Of a stretch of 64,000 nucleotides of DNA, positions 28,737-36,723 are shown in pieces. This DNA is from Candidatus Peribacteraceae bacterium (GTDB lineage: Bacteria; Patescibacteriota; Gracilibacteria; Peribacterales; Peribacteraceae), in the NCBI GenBank assembly GCA_018061945.1, contig JAGOTD010000002.1:186001-250000 (forward strand). Reading direction: 5' to 3'. The position numbers and the translations under genes were made by a program. The notes under the pieces were generated by a model. It did no database searches and was not told where the DNA came from. It saw nothing but the letters and a program-made list of their open reading frames with translations. Each line of letters starts with the position of its first letter. Position 1 is the first letter of the stretch.

Positions 28737-28764
28737 ATTATACGCATTATATTTCATAAATCAA
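28737..28764 (-). promoter_or_regulatory. Promoter of cassette C
   Basis: Minus-strand TTGATT (28759-28764), 16 bp, TATAAT (28737-28742). A second candidate (TTGACT, 16 bp, TAAACT) lies nearer the gene. Confidence 0.6.
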
Positions 28765-28808
28765 ATTTAATCACCTGTAAGTATAGACAGAAATAAATAA
28801 TTATTTAT

Positions 28809-29654
28809 TTAGATACTTTGCCTCTTCTTCGCCACCACACAATTTCGCATTAAACTCGCAACGGTCATCGGCCCGACTCCACCTGGAACCGGTGTTATTG
28901 CTGATGCGATATCTTTGACAGCTTCAAAGTCGACATCACCGGTAAGGCCGTCTTTTGTTTTGGAAATACCGATATCGATGACGACTGCACCTTTCTTCAC
29001 CATATCTTTCTTGATCAGCCCAGCAACCCCTGTCGCCGAAAATAAGAGATCAGCTTGTCGTGTCTGCGCTGCCAGATCTTTGGTGTAAATGTGACAGGTT
29101 GTGACAGTCGCATTGCGATTGAGCAGCATAACAGAGAGCGGCTTGCCAACCGTATTACTGTGACCAACGACAACTGCATGCTTGCCTTGAATTTCGATCT
29201 TATAAAATTTAAGAAGTTCAATAATACCGGCAGGCGTTGCCGGTGGCAGGTGTTCGAATTCTGGTGACAGAAACATTTTGCCAAGGTTGTACGCACCAAA
29301 TCCATCCACATCTTTTTTCGGATCAATTGCCCGAATAATAATTGGCACGTGTGGCTGCAAATGTGGCGGAAGAGGCAATTGCACAATAAAACCAGAGACG
29401 TCGGCATCTTCGTTCAACTCTTTGATCATATCGAGCAATTCATCCAGCGACGTGCCGTTATCCATATGTCGATGCTCATGTCGCATGCCAATTGCATCAC
29501 AACTCTTTATTTTCTGCTTAATGTAACTCGAGGAAGCCGGGTCATTGCCAATTTGCACGACCACGAGCTTTGGATTGAGTATTTCTACCTCTGTTCTCAG
29601 CGAATCGAGCAGAGCATCGGCAGCCGGCTTTCCGTAGAGGATTGTTGCGGACAT
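28809..29654 (-). CDS. folD: Bifunctional methylenetetrahydrofolate dehydrogenase/cyclohydrolase
   Basis: FolD interconverts 5,10-methylene- and 10-formyl-tetrahydrofolate using NADP, feeding purine and formyl-Met synthesis. The 281-aa protein has the catalytic region SSYIKQKIKSC (Tyr and Lys), QLPLPPHLQ, DPKKDVDGF, the Rossmann motif VVVGHSNTVGKP and the C-terminal [15 protein letters not shown]. The last 102 bp of coding sequence (28817-28918) are the proximal member of the duplication, so the present C-terminus may have been supplied by the inserted DNA while keeping the frame. Confidence 0.96.
   Translation of the reverse strand: MSATILYGKPAADALLDSLRTEVEILNPKLVVVQIGNDPASSSYIKQKIKSCDAIGMRHEHRHMDNGTSLDELLDMIKELNEDADVSGFIVQLPLPPHLQPHVPIIIRAIDPKKDVDGFGAYNLGKMFLSPEFEHLPPATPAGIIELLKFYKIEIQGKHAVVVGHSNTVGKPLSVMLLNRNATVTTCHIYTKDLAAQTRQADLLFSATGVAGLIKKDMVKKGAVVIDIGISKTKDGLTGDVDFEAVKDIASAITPVPGGVGPMTVASLMRNCVVAKKRQSI
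28817..28918 (-). repeat. Duplicated 3' end of folD (proximal, in-gene copy)
   Basis: 102-bp direct repeat of 27794-27895 with one mismatch; offset 1,023 bp. Confidence 0.95.
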
Positions 29655-29696
29655 GGCTCAATGATACGCGAATTGAATACAATCGAACAGCCAATG

Positions 29697-29900
29697 TTAG
29701 ACATAAGGCCAATGCTGCTTTCTGTTATCAACAAGTTTTTGTTGGTAAGCAGGATCGCCAAATACATTATTGAGAAGATCGACTGCCTTTGCATGAACTG
29801 AAGAAAAAATCTCTTTCATACTTCTAATATTTCGATCACCTGCCTCGGTCGGCGTAGAAAAAGGCATTTCAAGTTCAAGACGAAGAAGGGAAAGACTCAT
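29697..29900 (-). CDS. Small hypothetical protein downstream of tmk
   Basis: A 67-aa reading frame beginning MSLSLLRLELEMPF and ending in a helical region (MKEIFSSVHAKAVDLLNNVF) with KQHWPYV at the end. It lies 44 bp after tmk on the same strand and could be its operon partner. No Shine-Dalgarno is present. It is not recognised; the amino-acid composition is normal for a soluble protein. Confidence 0.4.
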   Translation of the reverse strand: MSLSLLRLELEMPFSTPTEAGDRNIRSMKEIFSSVHAKAVDLLNNVFGDPAYQQKLVDNRKQHWPYV

Positions 29901-29944
29901 AAAAAAAGGGTGGGATTTCGCGAAATGGTATCCCTCTTTTGGTA

Positions 29945-30535
29945 TTAAGCAATGTTTTCGACCAGCTGCATGATGTTTTGCGCAGCCTCTTGCTTCTCTT
30001 TCGATGTGTCGACAATATAAACAGAGTTCTTTTGGCTTGCCATAGCCTCGTACAGGCGATAGATCGTGGTGGCAAAGTTCACGTTTTCGAACACATCGCT
30101 TTCTTTGCGCTTCTGCATGCGACTCAGACACACGTCTAAACCTGGTAACGTGAAGATTTCGATATCGGGCTTTGGAAACAAAACATTGAGCCGTTCCAGC
30201 CATTTGATATCGATACCAAGTGCTGCTCCGTAAATGAGTGTCGATGTCATGTACCTGTCGGTAATAACGGTCTTTCCAGCCTTCATAGCAGGTTGAATGA
30301 CGGTTTTGACATGCAATGCTCTGTCGGCACAAAAGAGCATTTGTAGTGCCTCTGGCGAGGGAATGGTCTTTTGGGCAAGTTGTTGACGAATAAATTTGCC
30401 GATTTCGTTATCGGTTGGTTCATTGGTAAGAACTACATCAATCCCTTTTGCAAGCAAATTTTCTGCCAAAAGTTGGCTTTGGGTGGTAGTACCCGCGCCG
30501 TCGGGGCCTTCGAGGACAATGAAAGTGCCTTTCAC
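29945..30535 (-). CDS. tmk: Thymidylate kinase
   Basis: It phosphorylates dTMP to dTDP. The 196-aa protein has the P-loop GPDGAGTTTQ (Thr replaces the usual Lys-Ser-Thr pattern), the NEPTDNEIG loop with Pro-Thr, the DRYMTSTLIYG block (usually DRY-x-x-S) and a lid region around QKRKESDVFEN. The P-loop without the usual Lys (GAGTTT) is notable, but similar GxGTTT loops are known in some archaeal and CPR-type kinases. Confidence 0.9.
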   Translation of the reverse strand: MKGTFIVLEGPDGAGTTTQSQLLAENLLAKGIDVVLTNEPTDNEIGKFIRQQLAQKTIPSPEALQMLFCADRALHVKTVIQPAMKAGKTVITDRYMTSTLIYGAALGIDIKWLERLNVLFPKPDIEIFTLPGLDVCLSRMQKRKESDVFENVNFATTIYRLYEAMASQKNSVYIVDTSKEKQEAAQNIMQLVENIA

Positions 30536-30588
30536 AAGTAGCAGTATGTCATAAGATAAAAGATTGTCATAATTGACATAATTGAATT

Positions 30589-31035
30589 ATGAATTATTAT
30601 ATTTTTATGCTAAAATCTGATGAAAATAGGGAGTCTGATCAAACAGTATTAAGTGAAGAATTGGACCCACTAAACAAATGGGCTGGAACTGAAAGGGCGA
30701 TAGTAATTGGTATTGAAGGAAATCAAGAAGCAGTCAGAGCAGGAATTCAATTGATGATGATGTATTTAAGAAGCAATTCATACATTAACGCCAAATCTTT
30801 AACAAAAAATGATCTACGAAACTTATTCTCTCTATCAAATGGAATTGCAGCAATTAGAAAGGAATACAGGGAGGGCGATGAAGATGCTGGATTTATGTGT
30901 ATAGCTGCGGGATATTCAAGTGTAATCAATCCAATGACTGACAAAATACTAAAAGCTGCAAAATTTTCATTGAACAATTTAGTAATAACAGAAGATCCAG
31001 CAATAATAGGAAAATTTATAGATTATTTTGCCTAG
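30589..31035 (+). CDS. Hypothetical AT-rich protein
   Basis: This 148-aa protein is not recognised. It is soluble and mixed alpha/beta (TERAIVIGIEGNQEAVRAG, then LRNLFSLSNGIAAIRKEY). The DNA is clearly more AT-rich than its neighbours and uses A/T-ending codons, which may signal a different origin. It starts within a CATAAT-TGAATT-ATG context, so it fits the leaderless pattern. It is convergent with groEL. Confidence 0.6.
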   Translation: MNYYIFMLKSDENRESDQTVLSEELDPLNKWAGTERAIVIGIEGNQEAVRAGIQLMMMYLRSNSYINAKSLTKNDLRNLFSLSNGIAAIRKEYREGDEDAGFMCIAAGYSSVINPMTDKILKAAKFSLNNLVITEDPAIIGKFIDYFA

Positions 31036-31157
31036 TTACAGACCACTGCAAGCCCACTACTGCTGATTGTAGGAATATTTGACTGTAGAATTTTTTGAAT
31101 GCAAAAAATAAGAATCAAGGTTTCCCTTGATCCCTATTATCTGTTTCTCATTTCTGA

Positions 31158-32801
31158 TTAATAATCTCCCATCCCGCCCATTCCTCCCATGCCACCTGGC
31201 ATGGCTGGAGCGCCGGACTCCTTCTTTGGAGCATCGACAATTCCTACTTCGATAGTGAGGAACATGGCAGCAACAGAGGCTGCATTCTGTAATGCTGAGC
31301 GTGTGACTTTCTTTGGATCGATAACACCAGCAGCTACGAGATCTTCGACTTTCTCTGTTACAACGTTGTAACCGTGCGTCACTTCCTTGGCGTTCTTTAC
31401 CTTCTCGACAATAACAGCACCTTCGAGACCAGCGTTGTTGGCGATATTCTTAAGAGGATAGGGGAGTGACATGCGAACGAGATCGATACCGATTTGCTCG
31501 TCTTCGGTTGCACCCTTGAGTTTTTCGAGACTCTTGAGCGCGTGGATAAGAGCTGCACCGCCACCGGCAACAATACCTTCTTCGGCTGCTGCGCGGGTTG
31601 CGGAGAGTGCGTCTTCCACACGGTGCTGTAATTCTTTCTGCTCTACTTCCGTTGCGGCACCGACACGGATAACAGCTACACCACCAGAAAGCTTAGCCAG
31701 ACGTTCCTGCAACTTTTCTACATCGAACGAGCTCTTGGTGTTTTCGATGGCGACTTTGATTTCGGCTACGCGTGCTTCGATATCTTTTTTCTCACCCATA
31801 CCGTCGACGATGAGCGTGTTGTCTTTGGTCACAACAATCTTCTTCGCCTGACCCAAATCCTCGAGCTTGGTGTTTTCCAGTTTCAAACCGACTTCCTCCG
31901 AAATAACGCGTCCGCCGGTAAGAGCAGCAATGTCTTTGAGCATCTCCTTGCGTCTGTCACCAAATGCTGGGGCTTTGACGGCGATTGCTGAGAACGTGCC
32001 GCGGAGCTTGTTGAGAACGAGTGTCGTAAGTGCTTCGCCTTCGATATTTTCGGCGATGATAACAATTTCTTTGCGACCTTTCTTGGCGAGCTCTTCCAAA
32101 ATCGGGAGAATTTCCTGAATAGACGCAATCTTTTTGTCTGTAATAAGAATGTAAGCGTTGTTGTAAATAGCCTCCATGCGTGCAGTGTCTGTGACAAAGT
32201 ACGCAGAGATGTAACCGGAATCGAACTGCATGCCTTCCACATATTCCTTTTCCATTCCCATAGTCTGACCAGCTTCGACTGTGACAACTCCGTCGGAACC
32301 GACTTCGTCCATCACTTCGGAAATAATGTTTCCCACTTCTGCATCTTGCGCCGAAATAGTGGCAACAGCCGCAAACTCTTCCTTAGAGTTGATCGTCTTC
32401 TTCTGTTTGTCCAAATCTGCAACGACTGCCTCGACTGCCTTCATGATTCCTTTTTTCATGGAGATAGCGTTGGCACCGGCTGTCAAGAATTTGAGTCCTT
32501 CCGAAATCATGCCTTCTGCAAGCACGGTTGCAGTTGTTGTACCGTCACCGGCTGCGTCGTTGGTCTTGGTGGCAGCTTCTTTCACAAGCTGGGCACCCAT
32601 GTTCTCCCATGGATCTTCGAGTTCGATTTCTTTGGCGACTGTGACACCGTCTTTGGTGACAGTCGGTCCGCCGTAGCTTTTGGCGATAAGCGCATTGCGA
32701 CCGTTTGGTCCCATAGTGACGCGAACAGCGTCTGCAAGCTTACGAATGCCGAGGATAATTTTGTGGCGAGCGTCGTCGCCGAAGGATAATTGCTTAGTCA
32801 T
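31158..32801 (-). CDS. groEL: Chaperonin GroEL
   Basis: The 547-aa Hsp60 subunit forms the double-ring folding chamber. Visible blocks are [22 protein letters not shown], the ATP site [14 protein letters not shown], and [14 protein letters not shown]. It ends in the Gly-Met repeat tail [12 protein letters not shown]. It is 36 bp downstream of groES in a CIRCE-controlled operon. Confidence 0.98.
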   Translation of the reverse strand: MTKQLSFGDDARHKIILGIRKLADAVRVTMGPNGRNALIAKSYGGPTVTKDGVTVAKEIELEDPWENMGAQLVKEAATKTNDAAGDGTTTATVLAEGMISEGLKFLTAGANAISMKKGIMKAVEAVVADLDKQKKTINSKEEFAAVATISAQDAEVGNIISEVMDEVGSDGVVTVEAGQTMGMEKEYVEGMQFDSGYISAYFVTDTARMEAIYNNAYILITDKKIASIQEILPILEELAKKGRKEIVIIAENIEGEALTTLVLNKLRGTFSAIAVKAPAFGDRRKEMLKDIAALTGGRVISEEVGLKLENTKLEDLGQAKKIVVTKDNTLIVDGMGEKKDIEARVAEIKVAIENTKSSFDVEKLQERLAKLSGGVAVIRVGAATEVEQKELQHRVEDALSATRAAAEEGIVAGGGAALIHALKSLEKLKGATEDEQIGIDLVRMSLPYPLKNIANNAGLEGAVIVEKVKNAKEVTHGYNVVTEKVEDLVAAGVIDPKKVTRSALQNAASVAAMFLTIEVGIVDAPKKESGAPAMPGGMGGMGGMGDY

Positions 32802-32837
32802 AATATTGAGGGTTAGGGATTGGGTTAAGGGTGAGGA

Positions 32838-33185
32838 TTATTTGACGATTCCTAAAACAGAATCTAAGTGGAGGATTTTTACTTCGACGTCCTTTCCTGC
32901 TTTGTCTTTCAGCTTAAGGTCGTCTCCAGCGTAGCGGCCGAACAACACAACATCGCCAAGCTTTAAGAATTTATTCGGATCGGAAGCGGCAACACCTTTG
33001 TCATTCATAATTCCTCCTTTACCAAGAGCGATAACGACTCCTTCCTGTGGCTTTTCTTTGGAGCTTGTTTCTGGAATAACGATACCGGAAGCCGATACCT
33101 GTTCTTTTTCGAGTGGGCGGATAATAACTCTGTCGCCAAGTGGCTCGACAGTGACGGCGAGCTGTACATCATCTTTCGCTGGCAT
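32838..33185 (-). CDS. groES: Co-chaperonin GroES
   Basis: The 115-aa lid protein of the GroEL chamber. PLGDRVIIRPLEKEQVSASG, the mobile loop (IVIPETSSKEKPQEGVV) and DVVLFGRYAGDDLK are all standard, with a slightly extended N-terminus (MPAKDDVQLAVTVE). It is first gene of the groES-groEL operon. Confidence 0.97.
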   Translation of the reverse strand: MPAKDDVQLAVTVEPLGDRVIIRPLEKEQVSASGIVIPETSSKEKPQEGVVIALGKGGIMNDKGVAASDPNKFLKLGDVVLFGRYAGDDLKLKDKAGKDVEVKILHLDSVLGIVK

Positions 33186-33225
33186 AGCTAGAATGGGAAA
33201 ATGGAAGTAGAAGAATAGTAAAATA

Positions 33226-33252
33226 TTAGCACTCTAAATGAGTGAGTGCTAG
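33226..33252 (-). promoter_or_regulatory. CIRCE operator (HrcA binding site)
   Basis: TTAGCACTC, nine bases, GAGTGCTAG: eight of nine positions per arm match the CIRCE consensus. It lies between the promoter and groES, so HrcA is expected to repress the operon; hrcA is not in the window. Confidence 0.95.
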
Positions 33253-33255
33253 TGA

Positions 33256-33283
33256 ATTGTAATCATAAATGTAGCAGCGTCAA
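33256..33283 (-). promoter_or_regulatory. groES-groEL promoter
   Basis: Minus-strand TTGACG (33278-33283), 16 bp, TACAAT (33256-33261), directly upstream of CIRCE. Confidence 0.7.
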
Positions 33284-33294
33284 GATAGGAATCA

Positions 33295-34005
33295 TTATTG
33301 CATTGCCATACTCGATTTTGTCGCATTTTCGCTTTTGCAACTTTCAGCAACTATTTTAAACAATGAGGCAATTCCTGGCTTTCCTTGCTTCAGAAATTCG
33401 CAGATCAATGGATGCATGTTTTCGATAAATTCTTTCTGTGCAATTGTCATAATCGGTCGTCCGTCTTTCTTCGTCGATTCCTTTCGAAACATATTAGTAA
33501 ATGAAGAGACTGATACAACAGTGGCATTGGCTCTGGCTTTCAAATGATGCAAGGCAGTATCCAGATAATCAGGGTTATCTCCGATAAGCTGAATGATTTG
33601 CAGGAAAGATCTTCTTACATTCGCATCTTCTATAAGCGCTATGACATTAATAACATCTTGCGCTTGTAGATCCTTCTTTTGCACTAATGTGATAAGCGGC
33701 TGAAGCATGGGAACTGTGCAATGAGCTATGCAATTTTCGATAGCATCGATCAATTCCGCCTCCTTTTCTTCTGGAGAGGACACCGCAGATAAAGATGACA
33801 TATCCGAGGCCACAATCGCCAACGCTTGTTTGGGCGTCGGTTCAAATTTTGGCAGATGACAGGAAAATGAGCTGCAGACTAAAAATGCAGCATAGGCAGT
33901 ATGGCTGATCACTTTTCCGACTCTTGTTTTTGAATGCACTTGTCGATCACTTTCTATCCTTTCGTAAGGAATGGTTGCAGCCTCATGCAGAGTGGCGACA
34001 TTCAT
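33295..34005 (-). CDS. Hypothetical protein with possible membrane anchor
   Basis: This 236-aa protein is not recognised. A hydrophobic stretch at residues about 35-48 (AYAAFLVCSSFSC) could be a signal or lipoprotein region, although it starts unusually far from the N-terminus. The remainder is helical (IENCIAHCTVPMLQPLITLV, then DANVRRSFLQIIQLIGD), resembling HEAT-type helices without a clear repeat. A TACATT box lies eight bases before the ATG. Confidence 0.6.
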   Translation of the reverse strand: MNVATLHEAATIPYERIESDRQVHSKTRVGKVISHTAYAAFLVCSSFSCHLPKFEPTPKQALAIVASDMSSLSAVSSPEEKEAELIDAIENCIAHCTVPMLQPLITLVQKKDLQAQDVINVIALIEDANVRRSFLQIIQLIGDNPDYLDTALHHLKARANATVVSVSSFTNMFRKESTKKDGRPIMTIAQKEFIENMHPLICEFLKQGKPGIASLFKIVAESCKSENATKSSMAMQ

Positions 34006-34125
34006 TAAAGTGCAATGTATATCGCAAAAGACTCAATCCGCAATAACTATCTTCCCACCTGCCAATATTTTCAGTACAGTATGCGCGCAAATCGTATAAA
34101 TTGGTCTTTTGATGATCTGAACTAT

Positions 34126-34212
34126 GCCGATGTGGCGGAATTGGTAGACGCGCACGCTTCAGGAGCGTGTATCCTCACGGATGTGGAGGTTCGAGTCCTC
34201 TCATCGGCACCA
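34126..34212 (+). tRNA. tRNA-Leu (CAG)
   Basis: Acceptor GCCGATG/CATCGGC, anticodon loop TTCAGGA with anticodon CAG, long variable arm, encoded CCA at 34210-34212. Confidence 0.95.
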
Positions 34213-34246
34213 CGTAAAGCGCCTTTGGCGCCACGTGGCGAAGCCA
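34210..34246 (+). repeat. tRNA-trailer palindrome (copy 2)
   Basis: CCACGT-AAA-GCGCC-TTT-GGCGC-C-ACGTGG, then CGAAGCCA; loop differs from copy 1 by one base. It begins in the tRNA CCA. Confidence 0.85.
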
Positions 34247-34287
34247 ATAAGAATAGGAAAAACCTCACCGAAATCTTCTTTTACATA

Positions 34288-34548
34288 ATGTCTGCAACCA
34301 TCAAACACTCAATCGCTCGGCAAACACTTACAGCATTTGTCATCGCCTGTACTTGTGCTGTCTTCTTTTTTATTACCGATACCAGAGAATTTACCGAATG
34401 CACCGTCACGTGTATTACCAAGCATTACGACCAAGCAGTAAGCATAGTTTTTGCACTCGCACTTGGTGGAGTGGTATTCGTAAGTTCTTTTCTGGCACTG
34501 TTCATCATCCAAAAAAAGAATGCGAAGAGGCGAAGTGCTAAGAATTGA
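34288..34548 (+). CDS. Small two-helix membrane protein
   Basis: The 86-aa protein starts at the ATG at 34288; an apparent longer frame runs through tRNA-Leu and is not real. Two membrane helices (ARQTLTAFVIACTCAVFFF and SIVFALALGGVVFVSSFLAL) flank a loop with three Cys/Thr-rich residues (TECTVTCITK), and a basic tail (KKNAKRRSAKN) stays in the cytoplasm. Not recognised. Confidence 0.6.
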   Translation: MSATIKHSIARQTLTAFVIACTCAVFFFITDTREFTECTVTCITKHYDQAVSIVFALALGGVVFVSSFLALFIIQKKNAKRRSAKN

Positions 34549-34593
34549 TCCACTTCTCGATGCACTTGTTCTGCCAATACATCCGAAGCAACA

Positions 34594-34668
34594 AGTGTCA
34601 CTCTGAGCGAAGTCGAAGAGTGATTCAATTAACTACTGTCATGGCTCGGCTCCGCTCGCAATGACACC
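34594..34668. repeat. GTGTCACTCTGAGCG dispersed repeat
   Basis: GTGTCACTCTGAGCGAAGTC is answered by a GCAATGACAC tail, with GGCTCGGCTCCGCTC between. It shares its first half with the element at 276-341. Confidence 0.6.
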
Positions 34669-34701
34669 TTAAAATTCGCTCACATAAAATTAAAAACAAC
34701 G

Positions 34702-34745
34702 TTCCTTCTCCTCGCAGGAGAAGGTGGCCGTAGGCCGGATGAGGC
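34702..34745 (+). repeat. Double-hairpin repeat, copy 1
   Basis: CTTCTCC-TCGCA-GGAGAAG followed by GGCC-GTA-GGCC and GGATGAGG. Its reverse complement recurs at 38824-38867 with one difference. Confidence 0.8.
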
Positions 34746-34746
34746 C

Positions 34747-35109
34747 CTACTTCGCCTCCACAAACCGCATGCTCAGCGAATTCACACAGTGACGCGTACT
34801 TTTATCAGTCAATTGCTCGCCTTCGAACACATGCCCTAAATGAGCATTGCAATTGGCGCATTCGATTTCGATACGATGGCCGTCGGAATCGGGAATGCGT
34901 TTTACGGCACCTGGAATTTCTTGGTCAAATGCTGGCCAACCGCAACCGGCATCAAATTTATCATCAGACCTATAAAGCTCTGCATTGCAACGTCTGCAAA
35001 TGTACGTTCCCTTTTTATAGAAATTATCGTACTCGCCGGTAAATGGCGCTTCGGTTCCTTTCTGCTCTATAACGTATGCTTCGTCGGGAGTGAGAGTGTT
35101 GAGTTCCAT
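34747..35109 (-). CDS. msrB: Peptide-methionine (R)-S-oxide reductase MsrB
   Basis: MsrB repairs oxidised methionine. The 120-aa protein has two zinc-binding CxxC pairs (ICRRCNAE and ECANCNAH), the substrate motif GCGWPAFD and the catalytic Cys in RHCVNSLSMRF. The length is typical of a stand-alone cytoplasmic MsrB. Confidence 0.96.
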   Translation of the reverse strand: MELNTLTPDEAYVIEQKGTEAPFTGEYDNFYKKGTYICRRCNAELYRSDDKFDAGCGWPAFDQEIPGAVKRIPDSDGHRIEIECANCNAHLGHVFEGEQLTDKSTRHCVNSLSMRFVEAK

Positions 35110-35230
35110 AGACTATGGATTGTGAGCTTTTGTCTAAATATGTGCAATCAGAAAACGTTCAATGTATCCGCGAAGGTGTGGCGAGATATCAGTAATTCGC
35201 GCACCCGCCTCCTTCGCCTAAAGCAAAATA

Positions 35231-36022
35231 TTAACGCTTGCGTCGTAGCTTACTTAAGAAGGAACCAACTCTTCCCAAAAAACTTTTAGTATTCTGGTGA
35301 GGCTGATCGGCCTGAACAGTGTCTACAGGTGAAGGCTTGGAAACGCTCATGTTGTTCAATGCAATAGCCGATAGCACTACTGTTGATGCGATTGCTGGAG
35401 TAGAACTTTCTGGCTCCACATCGCTACGCATAGTGCGCAAAGCATCGTCAAATACGTTATCCGGATCCGTAGCATCATCCATATCCAAATCTTCCAATGC
35501 CTCATCGTGCAGTATCTCAACTGGCTTCGTGACAGTTGTTGCAGACACGCATTGTTTCTGAACATCGGCAGGCAGACATTCTTGCATGGTGCCTTGCATG
35601 CCCTTGCCCCATGGCAAATCTTTTATGATGGAAGGATCGATAGACTTCCATGGAAGCTTCTTAAGAACGTTCGCTGGCACAGTTGCCCACTCCTGCTTGG
35701 TAATTTTATTCCAGAAAATTTCCGGTGGCTTACTCCAGTCAATCTTCTCCCAATCTGGAGCATACGAAATATGTACGGTTCTCTGCATTGTAGGCATCGC
35801 AGGCAAAGACTGGTTCGGCCGCTTGGGCAATTGCACCGTTATAACAGGGGTCTGAATATCTACATGATGTTCTGACATATCTATCTTTGGCATTCTTTGG
35901 GATGTCTGCATTTGGATGCCCGAAATGGCAACTGGAGATACAGAAGGGTTTATGGAAACCGTGCTCAACAGCTTTCGCGGTTCGAGATTTTCAAGTTCTG
36001 GTGCAAAACGACGAGTAGGCAT
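35231..36022 (-). CDS. LEPR-XLL-motif protein of unknown function
   Basis: The 263-aa protein begins MPTRRFAPELENLEPRKLLS, which contains LEPRKLLS. This fits the LEPR-XLL N-terminal sorting motif otherwise known chiefly from large planctomycete surface proteins. The rest is not recognised: a Pro/Met-rich region, a central Trp/Lys/Pro-rich segment (PDWEKIDWSKPPEIFW and PWKSIDPSIIKDLPWGKG) with short repeats, an acidic stretch (EALEDLDMDDATDPDN) and a basic end (LSKLRRKR). I start at 36022 because TATAAT overlaps the in-frame ATG at 36046. Confidence 0.6.
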   Translation of the reverse strand: MPTRRFAPELENLEPRKLLSTVSINPSVSPVAISGIQMQTSQRMPKIDMSEHHVDIQTPVITVQLPKRPNQSLPAMPTMQRTVHISYAPDWEKIDWSKPPEIFWNKITKQEWATVPANVLKKLPWKSIDPSIIKDLPWGKGMQGTMQECLPADVQKQCVSATTVTKPVEILHDEALEDLDMDDATDPDNVFDDALRTMRSDVEPESSTPAIASTVVLSAIALNNMSVSKPSPVDTVQADQPHQNTKSFLGRVGSFLSKLRRKR

Positions 36023-36141
36023 AGGGACATGAGAAATTATATACATTTTAATACTTATTTAGCATATGTCAAATACTAACTCTCCTTGCATGCAAAGCAG
36101 ATTATCATCCACTGACAAAAAAAATCCCTATACTTTCAACT

Positions 36142-36627
36142 ATGAACTTTCTTATTGATATGCCGTGGGATCTTTTTGGGAAATTATTTCTAGCCGGTTT
36201 TTTGGGTGCCATCATCGGTATTGAACGAGATTTAAGCGGTAGGCCAGCAGGACTACGTACAAACTTGATCATCGCTGTCAGCTCGTGCTTGTTCACTATT
36301 CTTTCTATTTATGCATTTGATGGCAGCGGTACAGATACGAGTCGTATTGCGTCTCAAATAGTAGTAGGAGTCGGCTTCCTAGGTGCCGGCGCACTCATGC
36401 ATCACAAAACACAAGTACTCGGCCTGACAACAGCTGCCGATATTTGGCTGGTGGCAGCCGTTGGCATGGCGGTAGGAACAGGCTTTGTTTCGCTTGCGAT
36501 CTTTGTCTCCATTTTCTCGGTTGCAGCGATTGTTCTCCTTGGGCCACTCAGCCATAGACTAGAAGGAATCGGGCAAGCGCGGATGAAGAAAAAAAATCTG
36601 AAGACAGTGAAGCAATCTCAAAAGTAA
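36142..36627 (+). CDS. MgtC/SapB family membrane protein
   Basis: The 161-aa protein has about four membrane helices and the MgtC core: GAIIGIERDLSGRPAGLRTN near residue 22 and GVGFLGAGALM near residue 78. MgtC proteins modulate magnesium homeostasis or ATP synthase in other bacteria; that role is inferred. TATACT lies eight bases before the ATG, so a leaderless mRNA is likely. The C-terminal tail is Lys-rich and lacks the extra domain of Salmonella MgtC. Confidence 0.9.
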   Translation: MNFLIDMPWDLFGKLFLAGFLGAIIGIERDLSGRPAGLRTNLIIAVSSCLFTILSIYAFDGSGTDTSRIASQIVVGVGFLGAGALMHHKTQVLGLTTAADIWLVAAVGMAVGTGFVSLAIFVSIFSVAAIVLLGPLSHRLEGIGQARMKKKNLKTVKQSQK

Positions 36628-36723
36628 ATTCGAAGAACAAAGAATCAAGCCCTAAACAATTTCGAAATTCTAGTTTTTAAATTTAGAATTTGTTTCGTGT
36701 TTCTCATTTGGTTCTTCGTATTT

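Noticed and set aside
27794-28918. CRISPR or tandem-repeat array
   Set aside because: Only two copies 1,023 bp apart, with coding content; no short regularly spaced repeats are seen anywhere in the window.
29901-30332. Extended 211-aa frame across tmk
   Set aside because: Upstream of 29900 it runs in another frame of the well-supported tmk; only the last 67 codons could be real.
34015-34287. N-terminal extension of the small membrane protein at 34288
   Set aside because: The frame reads straight through tRNA-Leu(CAG) and its trailer; it is a chance open frame.
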